Source of the DNA: Kineosporia babensis
Lineage (GTDB): Bacteria; Actinomycetota; Actinomycetes; Actinomycetales; Kineosporiaceae
Length of the DNA stretch: 64,000 nt
Assembly: GCF_021129305.1 (NCBI RefSeq)
Contig: NZ_JAJOMB010000009.1
Location: forward strand, 124,001 to 188,000
Direction of reading: 5' to 3'
Position numbers and translations under genes: made by a program. The notes beneath the pieces were generated by a model that saw only the letters and a program-made list of their open reading frames with translations, was not told the DNA's origin and searched no databases. Every line of letters begins with the position of its first letter. The first letter of the stretch is position 1. Shown here piece by piece: positions 49,870-58,775 of the stretch.

Positions 49870-51372
49870 TCAGGCGGTCGGCTTCTGCACCGGCTCGACG
49901 ACCGACTTGCGCGGTTCCAGCGGGTCGGTGTTGCCACCAAGGAGCTGGCCCAGGTCGATCCCGCCGGCCTTGGCGGTCTCCAGCACCTGCAGCAGCAGGG
50001 TCGGCACCGAACCGGCCACCTTCGACAGGGCGTCGTCCGAGTCGTTGCCGCCGTTGCTCAGCACCGTGAGGTTCTTGATGTTGCCCATCGGCGCGGCGAC
50101 CTCGCGGGCGATCTTCGGCAGCGCCTCGATCAGGTCGGGCAGCACCCGCAGCCGGGCGGCCTCGTCGTTGAACGCGCTCAGCGCGGCGGCCAGTTCCTTC
50201 TGACCCTCGGCCTCGGCCAGCAACTGGGCGCGCTGACCCTCGGCGGCGGCCAGCAGCTTGGCCTTCTCGACCTCGGCCTGCGCCGCACCTTCGCGCTGGT
50301 AGGCCTCGGCCCCGGCGCTACGGGCCTTCAGGTCGGCCTCACCGGCGAGCTCGCGCTGACGGGCCTGGGCCTCGGCGTTGGCGATGGTGACGGCCTTCTG
50401 ACCCTCGGCCCGGCGGGCGGCGGCCTGGCGGTCGGCCTCGGCCGGGGCGATCACGTCGGCCTCCAGGGCCTGCTTGCGCTGCGCGGCGCGCTGCTCCTCG
50501 ACCGCGATCTGCCGCTCGGTGCGCTGCCGTTCGGTGTCCACCGCGGCCAGCACCACGGCGCGCTCGGCCTCGGCCTCGGCCAGCGGACCGGCCTGCGCGG
50601 CGCGGGCCTGGGCGGCGTTGACCTCGGTGTCGATCTCGGCCTGCTTCATCGACAGCTGGCGCTGCGCCTCGGCGATCGCCTCCTGCGACTTGGCCTCGGC
50701 GGTGCGGCCCTGCTGGTCGGCCTCGGCGGCGGCGATCCGGGCGTCCCGCTTGGCCTGCGCCTCGCCGACCTCGGCGTCCCGGCGGACCTCGGCGATCCGC
50801 TTGCGGCCGAGCGACTCGATGTAGCCGTTCTTGTCGCGCACGTCCTGCACGGTCAGGACGTCGAGCTCCATACCGATCGAGGCCAGCGCGGCGCCGGCCT
50901 CCTCGGCGACCGAGCGGGTCAGCTGGTCCCGGTTGCTGTTCAGGTCCTCGACGGTCATCTTGGCGCAGATCGCGCGCATGTTACCGGCGATGATCTCGGT
51001 GAGCTGGCCGCGCAGTTCCTCCCGGTTGGCGGTCAGGAAGCGCTGGGTGCCGGTCTCGATCGCCTCGTCAGTGGAGCCGAAACGCACCAGGGAGACCACG
51101 TCCACCGCGATGCCCACGCCGTTGCTGGAGATCGCCGAGCCCACCGACACCTGGATGTTGAACGGCTCCAGGCTCATGAAGTCGACCCGCTCCAGCACCG
51201 GGACCCGGAACCGGGCACCACCGCGGACGATCTTGGGCCGGCCGCGGCCGGTGAACACGGCCACCATGTTCGGCGGCACCTTGACGTAGTTCTTGGCGTA
51301 CAGCACGGCCAGCAGGAAGAGGGCCAGGACCACTCCGGCCACGGCGAACACGATGGGGGAGACTTCGTTCAT
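49870..51372 (-). CDS. Flotillin-like SPFH-domain membrane scaffold protein
   Basis: A 500-residue protein of the flotillin/YuaG (FloT) group. A single N-terminal transmembrane helix (8-28) is followed by the SPFH domain (about 30-190, VPPNMVAVFTGRGRPKIVRGGARFRVPVLERV) and a long Ala/Glu/Arg-rich coiled coil (about 195-410) with EA-repeats. The C-terminal 90 residues include LSAFNDEAARLRVLPDLIEALPKIAREVAAPMGNIKNLTVL. Flotillins organise membrane microdomains. It is co-transcribed after the NfeD-like gene (48-bp gap), the classical NfeD/flotillin pair. Confidence 0.95.
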   Translation of the reverse strand: MNEVSPIVFAVAGVVLALFLLAVLYAKNYVKVPPNMVAVFTGRGRPKIVRGGARFRVPVLERVDFMSLEPFNIQVSVGSAISSNGVGIAVDVVSLVRFGSTDEAIETGTQRFLTANREELRGQLTEIIAGNMRAICAKMTVEDLNSNRDQLTRSVAEEAGAALASIGMELDVLTVQDVRDKNGYIESLGRKRIAEVRRDAEVGEAQAKRDARIAAAEADQQGRTAEAKSQEAIAEAQRQLSMKQAEIDTEVNAAQARAAQAGPLAEAEAERAVVLAAVDTERQRTERQIAVEEQRAAQRKQALEADVIAPAEADRQAAARRAEGQKAVTIANAEAQARQRELAGEADLKARSAGAEAYQREGAAQAEVEKAKLLAAAEGQRAQLLAEAEGQKELAAALSAFNDEAARLRVLPDLIEALPKIAREVAAPMGNIKNLTVLSNGGNDSDDALSKVAGSVPTLLLQVLETAKAGGIDLGQLLGGNTDPLEPRKSVVEPVQKPTA

Positions 51373-51420
51373 CAGGAGCGTTTTCCTTCGTGAGGGTCGG
51401 TCGTTCAGGATCGGGGTTAC

Positions 51421-52092
51421 TTAGTCCGAGAAGGAGCTGCGGTGCACCACGACGCCGTCCTTCTTCAGGTCGGTGATGGTGACCGGGGAGCCTTTAGGGA
51501 TGCCTTCGCCGAGGTCCGAGGTGGCGGTCTGGGTGATCCGCCCGCCGGCGCGGTCGTGGAAGGTCACCTGACCGGTGCCGTGCGGGAGGATGTCGAGGGT
51601 GACCACACCGGTCCGCCCGACCCAGCCCCAGCGGCTGGACAGCGAGTTGTACTGCTGGCGGGCAAGGGGTTTCAGGATCCAGCGGTTGGCGCCGGCTCCC
51701 ACCGCCAGGAAGCCGGCGGCCGCGATCGGCCAGGCGAAAATCGGGTACACGCCGGAATACGAGGCGATGAAACCGGCTGCGCCGAAACCGACCAGAGAGA
51801 CCGACAGCATGCGGATGCTGAACCAGTGCGGGGCGTCGATCTCGGCCGAGCCCTCGGGGATGTCGTTGCCGGCGTCGAAACCGCTGGCGATCTCGCCCGG
51901 AACCCCGGCCGGGCCGTCGATCTCGGGACCCGCGCCGTCGATTCCGGGGCCGTCGATCTCGGGGCCGGGGGCCGCGGCCTCGTGGCCGAGCTCACCGTCG
52001 CCACCGCCGAATTCGCCGAGCAGCACGCTCAGCAGCAGGATCAGGAAACCCGTCGCCCCGGCCGCAATGAAAAGGGTCTGCGAATCTGGCAT
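51421..52092 (-). CDS. NfeD-like membrane protein partner of flotillin
   Basis: A 223-residue protein. An N-terminal helix (7-25) is followed by an acidic Gly/Pro/Asp linker with repeated PEIDGP and GIDG units (about 40-65), then two or three helices (about 92-140) and a C-terminal OB-like domain (GRTGVVTLDILPHGTGQVTFHDRAGGRITQTATSD then GSPVTITDL). NfeD proteins work with SPFH proteins in membrane-domain organisation. It is the first gene of the NfeD/flotillin operon. The long linker is unusual compared with short NfeD proteins. Confidence 0.9.
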   Translation of the reverse strand: MPDSQTLFIAAGATGFLILLLSVLLGEFGGGDGELGHEAAAPGPEIDGPGIDGAGPEIDGPAGVPGEIASGFDAGNDIPEGSAEIDAPHWFSIRMLSVSLVGFGAAGFIASYSGVYPIFAWPIAAAGFLAVGAGANRWILKPLARQQYNSLSSRWGWVGRTGVVTLDILPHGTGQVTFHDRAGGRITQTATSDLGEGIPKGSPVTITDLKKDGVVVHRSSFSD

Positions 52093-52457
52093 AACGGCGG
52101 GCGATCCTCCCTGACACCTGACCGGCAGGCTCGACCGGACCCCTCCCAGAACCCCTCGAGCCGGTGGGCATCCGGCCCACCACCCAGCTGACGCGACGCC
52201 GAGCCTATGTGTTGCATGAGCTCGTGTAATTGGGGCGAGGAAAATCGTTTCCGAGATGAGGCCGAAACCGCTTCACCCGTCCGGCCGCTTGCGCCGGCTC
52301 CGCCGAATCGGCCTATCTACCATCATTGACGCATTGCCCACGGATGCGGTAGCGCCGCGGCTGTTCGGGTTGCCGTGAGGAGCAAGCGGGCGCCCCGGAT
52401 CTGCCAGACCCGCTCGATCAAGATCCAGGCCCGGCCGGCCTGATCTATCGTGCTCCG
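52093..52457. other. Divergent intergenic region between nfeD-like and GH16-like genes
   Basis: A 365-bp gap that must contain promoters for both genes. An AT-richer segment at about 52205-52250 (ttgcatgagctcgtgtaattg) is the best place for the NfeD promoter, and 52310-52335 (ctatctaccatcattgacgc) a candidate for a second. I see no additional gene. Confidence 0.4.
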
Positions 52458-53201
52458 ATGGGCCCTCAGGAGATCGACGAGCGATTTGACGGCCGGAACC
52501 TCGACGAGCAGGTGTGGACGGCTTCCTACCTGCCCGCCTGGAGCTCCCGGATGGAGGCGGCCGCCACCTACCGGCTGGACGCGGACGGCCTGCATCTGAG
52601 CATCCCGCCCGAACAACCGCTCTGGTGCCCCGACCTGCACGACGGTCCGCTGCGGGTCTCCGCGGTGCAGAGCGGAAACTTCTCCGGCCCGGTCGGTAGC
52701 TCCCACGGGCAGCAGGCGTTCCGGCCCGGCCTGCTGGTACGTGAACAGCAGCCCACCCGCTGGGGTTTCACTCCGCACTACGGCCGCATCGAGGTGGAGT
52801 GCCGGGCCACCCTGACCCCGAGCTCGATGTTCTCGGCCTGGATGGTCGGTCTGGAGCACGAGAACCCCGACGACAACGGCGAGATCACCCTGGTCGAGGT
52901 GTTCGGCGACAACCCGGCCGGGCTGGGCCACGGGATCAAGGCGATCCGCGACCCGCGCCTGCACGAGGAGTTCCACGCCGGCCCGCACCCGGTCGACGTG
53001 AGCCGCAACCACCGCTACGCCGTGCACTGGCAGCCGGACTCGGTGAGCTTCTACCTGGACGGCGAGCTGCTGCGCACGGTCGAGCAGGCCCCGCAGTACC
53101 CGATGCAGTTGATCATCGCCGTGTTCGACTTCCCCGGCCGGGCTCCGGCCACCGAGGTCGTGCCGGAGCTGGTGGTGCGCGCGGTCACGGGTCACTCGTA
53201 A
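52458..53201 (+). CDS. GH16-like family protein with an altered catalytic motif
   Basis: A 247-residue concanavalin-like protein of the GH16 (beta-glucanase/laminarinase) clan. The active-site strand reads GEITLVEVFG: Glu142 and Glu147 stand where the nucleophile and acid/base of ExDxxE lie, but the middle Asp is replaced by Thr144. Other supporting motifs are TPHYGRIEVECRATLTPSSMFSAWMVGL and HRYAVHWQPDSVSFYLDGELLRTVEQAPQYPMQLII. There is no signal peptide, unusual for a polysaccharide hydrolase. The start is the ATG at 52458. It lies 34 bp before the PfkB kinase gene and may be its operon mate. Confidence 0.8.
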   Translation: MGPQEIDERFDGRNLDEQVWTASYLPAWSSRMEAAATYRLDADGLHLSIPPEQPLWCPDLHDGPLRVSAVQSGNFSGPVGSSHGQQAFRPGLLVREQQPTRWGFTPHYGRIEVECRATLTPSSMFSAWMVGLEHENPDDNGEITLVEVFGDNPAGLGHGIKAIRDPRLHEEFHAGPHPVDVSRNHRYAVHWQPDSVSFYLDGELLRTVEQAPQYPMQLIIAVFDFPGRAPATEVVPELVVRAVTGHS

Positions 53202-53235
53202 GGCGCACCCGGCGCTCCTCGGGCACTATCTGGCC

Positions 53236-54174
53236 ATGGACGCTGCGGAGCAACGGGGAACGGCGGTCGTGTTCACCCCCTCACCACTGCTGACGGTGAC
53301 GATCGAGGGCCTGCCCGACGGCAGCAGCACCGAACTGCACGTGCACGGCGGTGGGCAGGGCGTCTGGATCGCCCGGATGATGGCCTCGCTGGGCTGCGCC
53401 ACCCGGCTGGTCGGCCCGTTCGGTGGGGAGAGCGGCGAAATGCTGATCCCGCTGATCGAGCGCGAAGGCATCATTCCCCGGCCGCTGCGCACCACCAACA
53501 CCAACGGGGCCTACGTGCACGACCGGCGGGAGGGGGAGCGTGCGGAGGTGGCCACTCACAACCCGCCGCCGCTGCCGCGACACGACCACGACGCGCTCTA
53601 CGACATGACGCTGGTCGAGGGCCTGGACGCAGACGTCGTGGTGCTCGGTGGCCCGGACGGCGAAGGAGTCCTGGAGCCAGAGACGTACCGGCGGCTGGCC
53701 GCCGATCTGAGCGCGCACGACGTCCCGGTGGTGGTGGATCTGTCCGGGGACTACCTGACGGCGGCCGTCTCGGGCGGGGTCCGGGTGGTCAAGGTCAGTC
53801 ATGAAGAGCTTTTGGACGACGGACTCGCCGATTCGAACGAGCCCCGGGTCCTGCTCAAGGCGGCTGAGAAGCTGCGCGAGGCCGGGGCGGCCAACGTGAT
53901 CGTGTCGCGGGCCGGTGAGCCCGCCCTGGCGCTGATCGGTGAACGGGCGGTGATGGTGCAGACGCCCACGTTCGAGCGGGCCGACCATCGCGGCGCGGGC
54001 GACTCGATGACGGCCGGGCTTGCGGTGGGCACCGCGGCGGGCTGGGATCTGGAGGACGCGCTGCTGCTGGGCTCGGCCGCCGGAACGCTGAACACCACCC
54101 GCCACGGCCTGGCCACCGGTGAGCGGGAGCTGATCGAGCAGCTGCAGGGACGAGTGACGTTGCGGGATCTGTGA
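53236..54174 (+). CDS. PfkB-family (ribokinase-type) sugar kinase
   Basis: A 312-residue carbohydrate kinase. The C-terminal signature is ADHRGAGDSMTAGL with the catalytic base Asp256 in GAGDS; the N-terminal part has HVHGGGQGVWIARMMASLGCATRLVGPFGG. It resembles 1-phosphofructokinase/tagatose-6-phosphate kinase types in length and motifs, but the substrate is not clear. It starts 34 bp after the GH16-like gene. Its stop codon is followed after 20 bp by surE and then a VOC gene. Confidence 0.92.
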   Translation: MDAAEQRGTAVVFTPSPLLTVTIEGLPDGSSTELHVHGGGQGVWIARMMASLGCATRLVGPFGGESGEMLIPLIEREGIIPRPLRTTNTNGAYVHDRREGERAEVATHNPPPLPRHDHDALYDMTLVEGLDADVVVLGGPDGEGVLEPETYRRLAADLSAHDVPVVVDLSGDYLTAAVSGGVRVVKVSHEELLDDGLADSNEPRVLLKAAEKLREAGAANVIVSRAGEPALALIGERAVMVQTPTFERADHRGAGDSMTAGLAVGTAAGWDLEDALLLGSAAGTLNTTRHGLATGERELIEQLQGRVTLRDL

Positions 54175-54194
54175 TCTGCCGGGAGATTGAGCAC

Positions 54195-54947
54195 ATGCGG
54201 GCGTTGATCACGAACGACGACGGGGTGGGCAGCGACGGCATCCGGACGCTGACCGAGGCCGCCCTGGCGGCCGGTCTGGAGGTGACGGTCGCGGCCCCCC
54301 ATGAAGAACGAAGCGGCGCCAGCGCCATGCTCTCGGCGCTGGGCAACGACGGGCGGCTGCTGATCGACCACACCACCGTGGCGGGCGTTCCTGCGCTGGG
54401 GGTGCACGCCTCCCCGGCAATGATCGTGTTCGTCGCCGTGCGAGGTGCTTTCGGCGATCCGCCCGACATCGTGCTGTCCGGGGTGAATCACGGGCCCAAC
54501 GCCGGGCAGGCCGTGCTGCACTCGGGCACGGTCGGAGCTGGGCTGACCGCGGCGTCGCAGGGCTTACCGGCCCTGGCAGTGTCGCTGACCGGGGGCACCC
54601 CCACCCACTTCGACACCGCCCGGGCCGTCGCCGATCGGGCCCTGACCTGGTTCCTGGCCGATCTGGGCACCCCCTACGTGCTGAACATCAATGTGCCCGA
54701 CATTCCGCGAGCGCAGCTGAAGGGCCTGAAACCGGCTGCTCTGGCCGCTTTCGGCGCGGTCCAGGCCGACATCGGCGAGGCCGGAGAAGGTTTCGTCACC
54801 ACCACGTTCCACGAGATCGCCGACGACGCCGAGCCCGGAACCGATGTGGCCCTCCTGCGCGAGGGCTGGGCCACGGCCACGGCGCTGCGCCCACCGATCG
54901 CCTCCGACGCGGTGGATCTGACCGGTATCGACAAGGAGCAGGTGTGA
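54195..54947 (+). CDS. surE: SurE, 5'/3'-nucleotidase (survival protein)
   Basis: A 250-residue metal-dependent phosphatase that dephosphorylates nucleoside monophosphates and some other phosphomonoesters. Metal ligands are in the opening LITNDDGVGSDG (Asp8, Asp9) and in SGVNHGPNAG near residue 97. The ATG at 54195 has a gggag ribosome site; a GTG at 54171 overlapping the pfkB stop codon is an alternative. It sits between a PfkB kinase and a VOC protein, not near pcm or nlpD as in gammaproteobacteria. The stop codon overlaps the VOC start. Confidence 0.95.
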   Translation: MRALITNDDGVGSDGIRTLTEAALAAGLEVTVAAPHEERSGASAMLSALGNDGRLLIDHTTVAGVPALGVHASPAMIVFVAVRGAFGDPPDIVLSGVNHGPNAGQAVLHSGTVGAGLTAASQGLPALAVSLTGGTPTHFDTARAVADRALTWFLADLGTPYVLNINVPDIPRAQLKGLKPAALAAFGAVQADIGEAGEGFVTTTFHEIADDAEPGTDVALLREGWATATALRPPIASDAVDLTGIDKEQV

Positions 54948-55408
54948 GCGAACCGGAAGAGCGACTGGCCCGGCGGCTGACCGAGCGCACCGAGACCTCG
55001 GACGACGCCGTTCAGGGCACCCTCGACGACGTCGGCGATCTGCGGATCGGCACGGTCGTGGTGAACACCCAGGACATGGGCCGGGCGACCCGGTTCTGGA
55101 TGCGGGCCCTGGGCTACCGGCTGCGGGACGAGGACATCGACCCGGAGTTCACCACCCTGGTCCATCACTCCGGCGCCGGCCCCCGGATCTCCCTGCAGTA
55201 CACCGACCACGCATCGGCCGAGCCGGCCCGGGTGCACCTGGACCTGTACACCACCGAGCAGGAACGGCACGTGGAACGGCTGGTCGGGCTCGGGGCCACT
55301 CGGGTGGCGGCCTGGAACTACCCGGAAGAGCCGGATTTCGTGGTGCTGCGTGATCCGGACGGCAACGAGTTCTGCGTGATCGACCAGGCGAAGTACGACC
55401 AGGCCTGA
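54944..55408 (+). CDS. VOC-superfamily (glyoxalase-like) protein
   Basis: A 154-residue protein with one VOC module: strand-helix opening at residue 27 (RIGTVVVNTQDMGRATRFWMRALGYRL) and closing motif FVVLRDPDGNEFCVID. The first 25 residues are a hydrophilic extension (PEERLARRLTERTETSDD). The GTG start overlaps the surE stop codon as GTGTGA, with an aaggag site before it. It is the last gene of the GH16/PfkB/SurE/VOC cluster. Substrate unknown. Confidence 0.9.
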   Translation: MSEPEERLARRLTERTETSDDAVQGTLDDVGDLRIGTVVVNTQDMGRATRFWMRALGYRLRDEDIDPEFTTLVHHSGAGPRISLQYTDHASAEPARVHLDLYTTEQERHVERLVGLGATRVAAWNYPEEPDFVVLRDPDGNEFCVIDQAKYDQA

Positions 55409-55414
55409 GGCTGC

Positions 55415-55942
55415 TCAGGCCCGGAGCATGGAACGGGCCACGGCGGCGACCAGCAGGGCCGGAATGGTCCGGAAGCGGCGCTTCGGCGGCGCCGGCGCCG
55501 CGGTCTCCAGCTGCACGGCGGTGGCCAGATCCAGGGTGATGACGGTGTGCTCGCCGGAGAAGCCACCGGCCCCGCCGACCTCCAGTTGCCATTCGGGGCG
55601 TTCCATCTGCTTGGTCAGCCACTGCACGTCCTGGTCCAGGGCCAGGGCGACGTCGTGGATGCTGGCGCTGCCGCCCATCTCGAGCAGGGCGTTGTGCACG
55701 TCGGCGGCGGCGCAGACCTTGCTGAGCTGCACTGCCTTACGCGCGTTGGGGGCACGATCGTGTGCGCTCGCCTCGGTCTCGGTGAGATACTCGACCAGGC
55801 AGAGGGTCTCACCCCCTTCGTGCTTCCAGCCGATGTGCGAGATCAGGACGTCCTGACCCAGTTGCCGTTTCGCTCGGGCGCGGGCCTGGTCGTTGTTCTT
55901 GACCGAATTCTTGCCTGCGTACGGGTAGGTCACCGTTTCCAT
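55415..55942 (-). CDS. Hypothetical protein
   Basis: A 175-residue protein of unknown function. It starts METVTYPYAGKNSVKNNDQARARAKRQLGQDVLISHIGWKHEGGETL and has a central helical part (AVQLSKVCAAADVHNALLEMGGSASIHDVALALDQDVQWLTKQMERPEWQ). The tail is basic and hydrophobic (PKRRFRTIPALLVAAVARSMLRA), perhaps a weak membrane anchor. A ggagg-type ribosome site precedes the ATG. It converges on the VOC gene 6 bp away. No family recognised. Confidence 0.7.
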   Translation of the reverse strand: METVTYPYAGKNSVKNNDQARARAKRQLGQDVLISHIGWKHEGGETLCLVEYLTETEASAHDRAPNARKAVQLSKVCAAADVHNALLEMGGSASIHDVALALDQDVQWLTKQMERPEWQLEVGGAGGFSGEHTVITLDLATAVQLETAAPAPPKRRFRTIPALLVAAVARSMLRA

Positions 55943-56056
55943 GACGGCTCCTCCGCTCTCCGCTGAGGGAAAAGATTTGACCCCCCGTCGGCACCCCTGC
56001 GGCAGGTGTTAGCGGCTTCAAGTAGGGGTTCGGCGGCAATCACCCGGCCGGGCCAG

Positions 56057-56503
56057 TCAGCCGCCGAGTTCCTCGGCAATTGCGGTGATCCGGCGCTCGC
56101 GGGTCTCCGCTTTCTTCGCTGCGTTCACCGCCTCGACGTGGGCGCGGCGGCGGGAGAACGAGAGCGCGTCGAACGCCGCCCGGGCACCCGGCTGCGCGGT
56201 CAGGGCTTCGGCCAGATCGTCCGGTACCTCCACGGTGCGCTCGGCCAGATCCGGTTCCAGCTGCACCTCGACGATCTCGCCCGCGGCAACCCCGGCGGCT
56301 TTGCGGTTCTCACCGTTCAGCGGCAGGAAGAAGTCACCCTCGTACACCGCGACCGTGCTGCGGTAGGCGTGGCCGTTGATCGTGACCGTCACCTTGGGCT
56401 TCTTGCCCTGCCCGAGCGCCTCCACCACCGCGGCCGGGACCCGCAGGCCGGTGGCGGTCCTGCCGTGCAACTCGACCTCGGTGCGGAAGCGGTGCGTCGT
56501 CAT
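56057..56503 (-). CDS. DUF1905/YdeI (OmpD-associated) family protein
   Basis: A 148-residue protein. Residues 1-95 are the DUF1905 beta-barrel-like domain (FRTEVELHGRTATGLRVPAAVVEALGQGKKPKVTVTINGHAYRSTVAVYEGDFFLPLNGENRKAAGVAAGEIVEVQLEPD), and the end is the YdeI segment (ARAAFDALSFSRRRAHVEAVNAAKKAETRERRI). Function is unknown. Its ATG overlaps the stop codon of the chemotaxis-receptor gene (ATGA), an unusual operon partner. Confidence 0.9.
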   Translation of the reverse strand: MTTHRFRTEVELHGRTATGLRVPAAVVEALGQGKKPKVTVTINGHAYRSTVAVYEGDFFLPLNGENRKAAGVAAGEIVEVQLEPDLAERTVEVPDDLAEALTAQPGARAAFDALSFSRRRAHVEAVNAAKKAETRERRITAIAEELGG

Positions 56504-58059
56504 CCGCTCATCCTGGCGTAACCCGGCCGGCCCGATCCGGCGAAAACATCGCCCGAGCCGTCCGGCGGGGAGGACTGCACCAAGGTGCCGAGCTGGTACG
56601 ACAGGCTGACCAGTTCGTCGGCGGTGGCCTGGGTGCCGCCGGCCGAGTTCTGGTGCTCACGGGTGGCGTCGGCCATCGCGGTGATCGCCACGTCGGTCTG
56701 TTCCACCGCCATCGACTGCTGGCTGGTGGAGAGCTGGATCTGGCGGGCCGACTCCATCGTGTCGGCCACCAGCGCCACGATCTCCTCGAAACTGGCCACC
56801 GCCTGCCCGGCCATCGAGGCCCCGTCGCCGATCGCCTCGGAGGCGTCCCGGCTGACCCGCCGGGTGTCCTCCACCGCGGTCGAGACCGAGGCCACCAGGT
56901 CGCTGATCTCCCGGGCCGAGCCACCCACCCGGTCGGCCAGGGCCCGGATCTCGTCGGCCAGCGCCGCGAAGCGCGCTGCCTCCGAGCCCGCCCCGGCCGC
57001 CTCGATGCTCGCATTGATCGCCACGATGTTGGTCAGCTCGGACAGTTCCGCGACGATCTCCACGACCCCGCTGATCTGCCGCGCCTTCTTGGTCAGGTCG
57101 TCCATGTGGGTGTCCAGCGAACCCGAGTGCTCCCGGATCCGGTCCATCGACGAGGCGGTGGCCAGCACGACGTCCCGGCCGTGGCGCCCCGCGTCCGCAG
57201 TCTGCCCGGCCGCCGCGACCACGTCCTGGGCGCCCTGCGCGATCCGCCGGGACTCGGTGAGCATCTCCTTGATCGTGGTCGAGATCTCCGCCGCCGAGGT
57301 GGCCTGCTCACCGGCGCCCTCGGCCTGCCGCTGGGCGCTGCGGACCAGGTCGGCCGAGGAGGACTGGACCGACCGGATCACCGTGAAGACCCGCCCGCGC
57401 ACCTGCTTCACGATCAGGCTGGCGACCAGCGTGGAGCCCACCACGATCGCCAGGAACGCCCCGATCACCAGCTGGATACCGCGCCTCGCGGTGTCCGAGG
57501 CAGCCGCCTCCCGATCCTCGATCAGGCTCTGCAGGTAGCTCGACAGCTCGTTCATCGCCAGGTTGGTGGTGATCCGCTGGTCGTCGATCTCGTCCCAGGC
57601 CGCGACCACCTGCTTGATCGGGGCGCCCTGCTGCTTCAGCTGGATCGGGCTCTGGTCGAGCCGGACGAAGTTGCTCTGCAGGCTGTCGATCTGCTGCACC
57701 AGCTCGCGCCCGCGGGCGGTGTCCACCCGCCCGGCCAGCTCGTCGAGCTGCTGGGTGAACTCCTGGTCGAGGCGGTACTGATCGCCCAGGTACCGGTTCT
57801 GCCCGGAGAACAGGTAGGCCCGGTTGGCGGCGGCCCGGGCGTCCCGGATGTCCATCAGGTTGCGGGCCCCGAGCAGCATTTCGGTGTCGTGCCCGATCAC
57901 CCGGTCCTTGTCCTTCACCACCTGGCCCATCCCGTCCAGGGCGAGCACCGCCATCCCCAGCGTGAGCGCCAGGACGAAGGCCAGCGAGGTGAACACGCTG
58001 GCCGTGACCGTCCACGAGCGGTTCTCGCCGGAACGCCATCGGCCCAACTTCAGCCCCAC
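56500..58059 (-). CDS. Methyl-accepting chemotaxis protein
   Basis: A 519-residue receptor. Two transmembrane helices (about 18-40 and 195-217) enclose a four-helix-bundle sensor (4HB/CHASE3 type, DKDRVIGHDTEMLLGARNLMDIRDARAAANRAYLFSGQ). The signalling domain (about 240-490) has the hairpin tip ELTNIVAINASIEAAGAGSEAARFAALADEIRALADR, aligned with the usual QTNLLALNAAIEAARAG form but with changes. Long heptad helices flank it. It implies a chemotaxis and motility system elsewhere in the genome. No CheA, CheW or flagellar gene is here. Confidence 0.94.
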   Translation of the reverse strand: MGLKLGRWRSGENRSWTVTASVFTSLAFVLALTLGMAVLALDGMGQVVKDKDRVIGHDTEMLLGARNLMDIRDARAAANRAYLFSGQNRYLGDQYRLDQEFTQQLDELAGRVDTARGRELVQQIDSLQSNFVRLDQSPIQLKQQGAPIKQVVAAWDEIDDQRITTNLAMNELSSYLQSLIEDREAAASDTARRGIQLVIGAFLAIVVGSTLVASLIVKQVRGRVFTVIRSVQSSSADLVRSAQRQAEGAGEQATSAAEISTTIKEMLTESRRIAQGAQDVVAAAGQTADAGRHGRDVVLATASSMDRIREHSGSLDTHMDDLTKKARQISGVVEIVAELSELTNIVAINASIEAAGAGSEAARFAALADEIRALADRVGGSAREISDLVASVSTAVEDTRRVSRDASEAIGDGASMAGQAVASFEEIVALVADTMESARQIQLSTSQQSMAVEQTDVAITAMADATREHQNSAGGTQATADELVSLSYQLGTLVQSSPPDGSGDVFAGSGRPGYARMSG

Positions 58060-58138
58060 CGTGGTACCCCCGATCGGGCGCGACCGGTGTCACGCCTCCC
58101 CGCGGTCGTCGGCAGCCGCCCCGGCGATCTTGAGGTTT

Positions 58139-58705
58139 CTACTCGAGCAGGAGTGCGTGGTGGTGCATGTCGTGCCAGCCGTCCTCGTGCAGCACCGAGC
58201 GCAGCGACGTGCCCTCGTCCCGGAACCCGCAGTGCTGCGCCACCTTGCACGAGGCCAGGTTGAGGGTGGAGTGCATCAGCGTGAGCCGGTGCAGACCCTG
58301 GGACCGGGCCCAGCCGATCAATGCGCCGAGCGCACGGGTGGCGACGCGCCGGCCCCGGGCCTGCGGCGCCACCCAGTAGGCCACCTCGGCCTCCCCGCCG
58401 GCCAGGTCGAGCATCCGGAACCCGATCCGCCCGAGCAACTGCCCGTCCTCGGTCACCGCCCAGTTGGCCCCCTGCTCCTGCGCCCAGCGCAGGCCCGCGG
58501 TCTCGATCCAGGCGGTGGCCTCGGCCCGGTCGCTCAGGGTCATGGCGTGCCAGCGCCGGATGTCCGGGTCGGCGTACGCACTCAGCAGGAAGCCTTCGTC
58601 GCCCGGCTGCCAGGGCCGGACCACCAGGCCCGCTCCCGCGAAACCGGGCTGGGCCAGTGAACCCCAGCTGCCGGCCGGCACCACGTCCTTGACCAGATTC
58701 ACCAT
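58139..58705 (-). CDS. GNAT-family N-acetyltransferase (RimJ/RimL-like)
   Basis: A 188-residue acetyltransferase_3 type protein. The acetyl-CoA site is WVAPQARGRRVATRALGALIGWAR, preceded by GRIGFRMLDLAGGEAEVAYW, and the final half has LTLMHSTLNLASCKVAQHCGFRDEGTSLRSVLHEDGWHD. It probably acetylates a small amine or a protein N-terminus. It stands alone, divergent from the aldehyde-dehydrogenase operon (70 bp between starts). Confidence 0.92.
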   Translation of the reverse strand: MVNLVKDVVPAGSWGSLAQPGFAGAGLVVRPWQPGDEGFLLSAYADPDIRRWHAMTLSDRAEATAWIETAGLRWAQEQGANWAVTEDGQLLGRIGFRMLDLAGGEAEVAYWVAPQARGRRVATRALGALIGWARSQGLHRLTLMHSTLNLASCKVAQHCGFRDEGTSLRSVLHEDGWHDMHHHALLLE

Positions 58706-58775
58706 GGAATCACCCTAATTCGCGCAGGCGCTGATCAAGAGGCGCGGCACGCTGGGTAGCCGTAGCGTCACCCGC

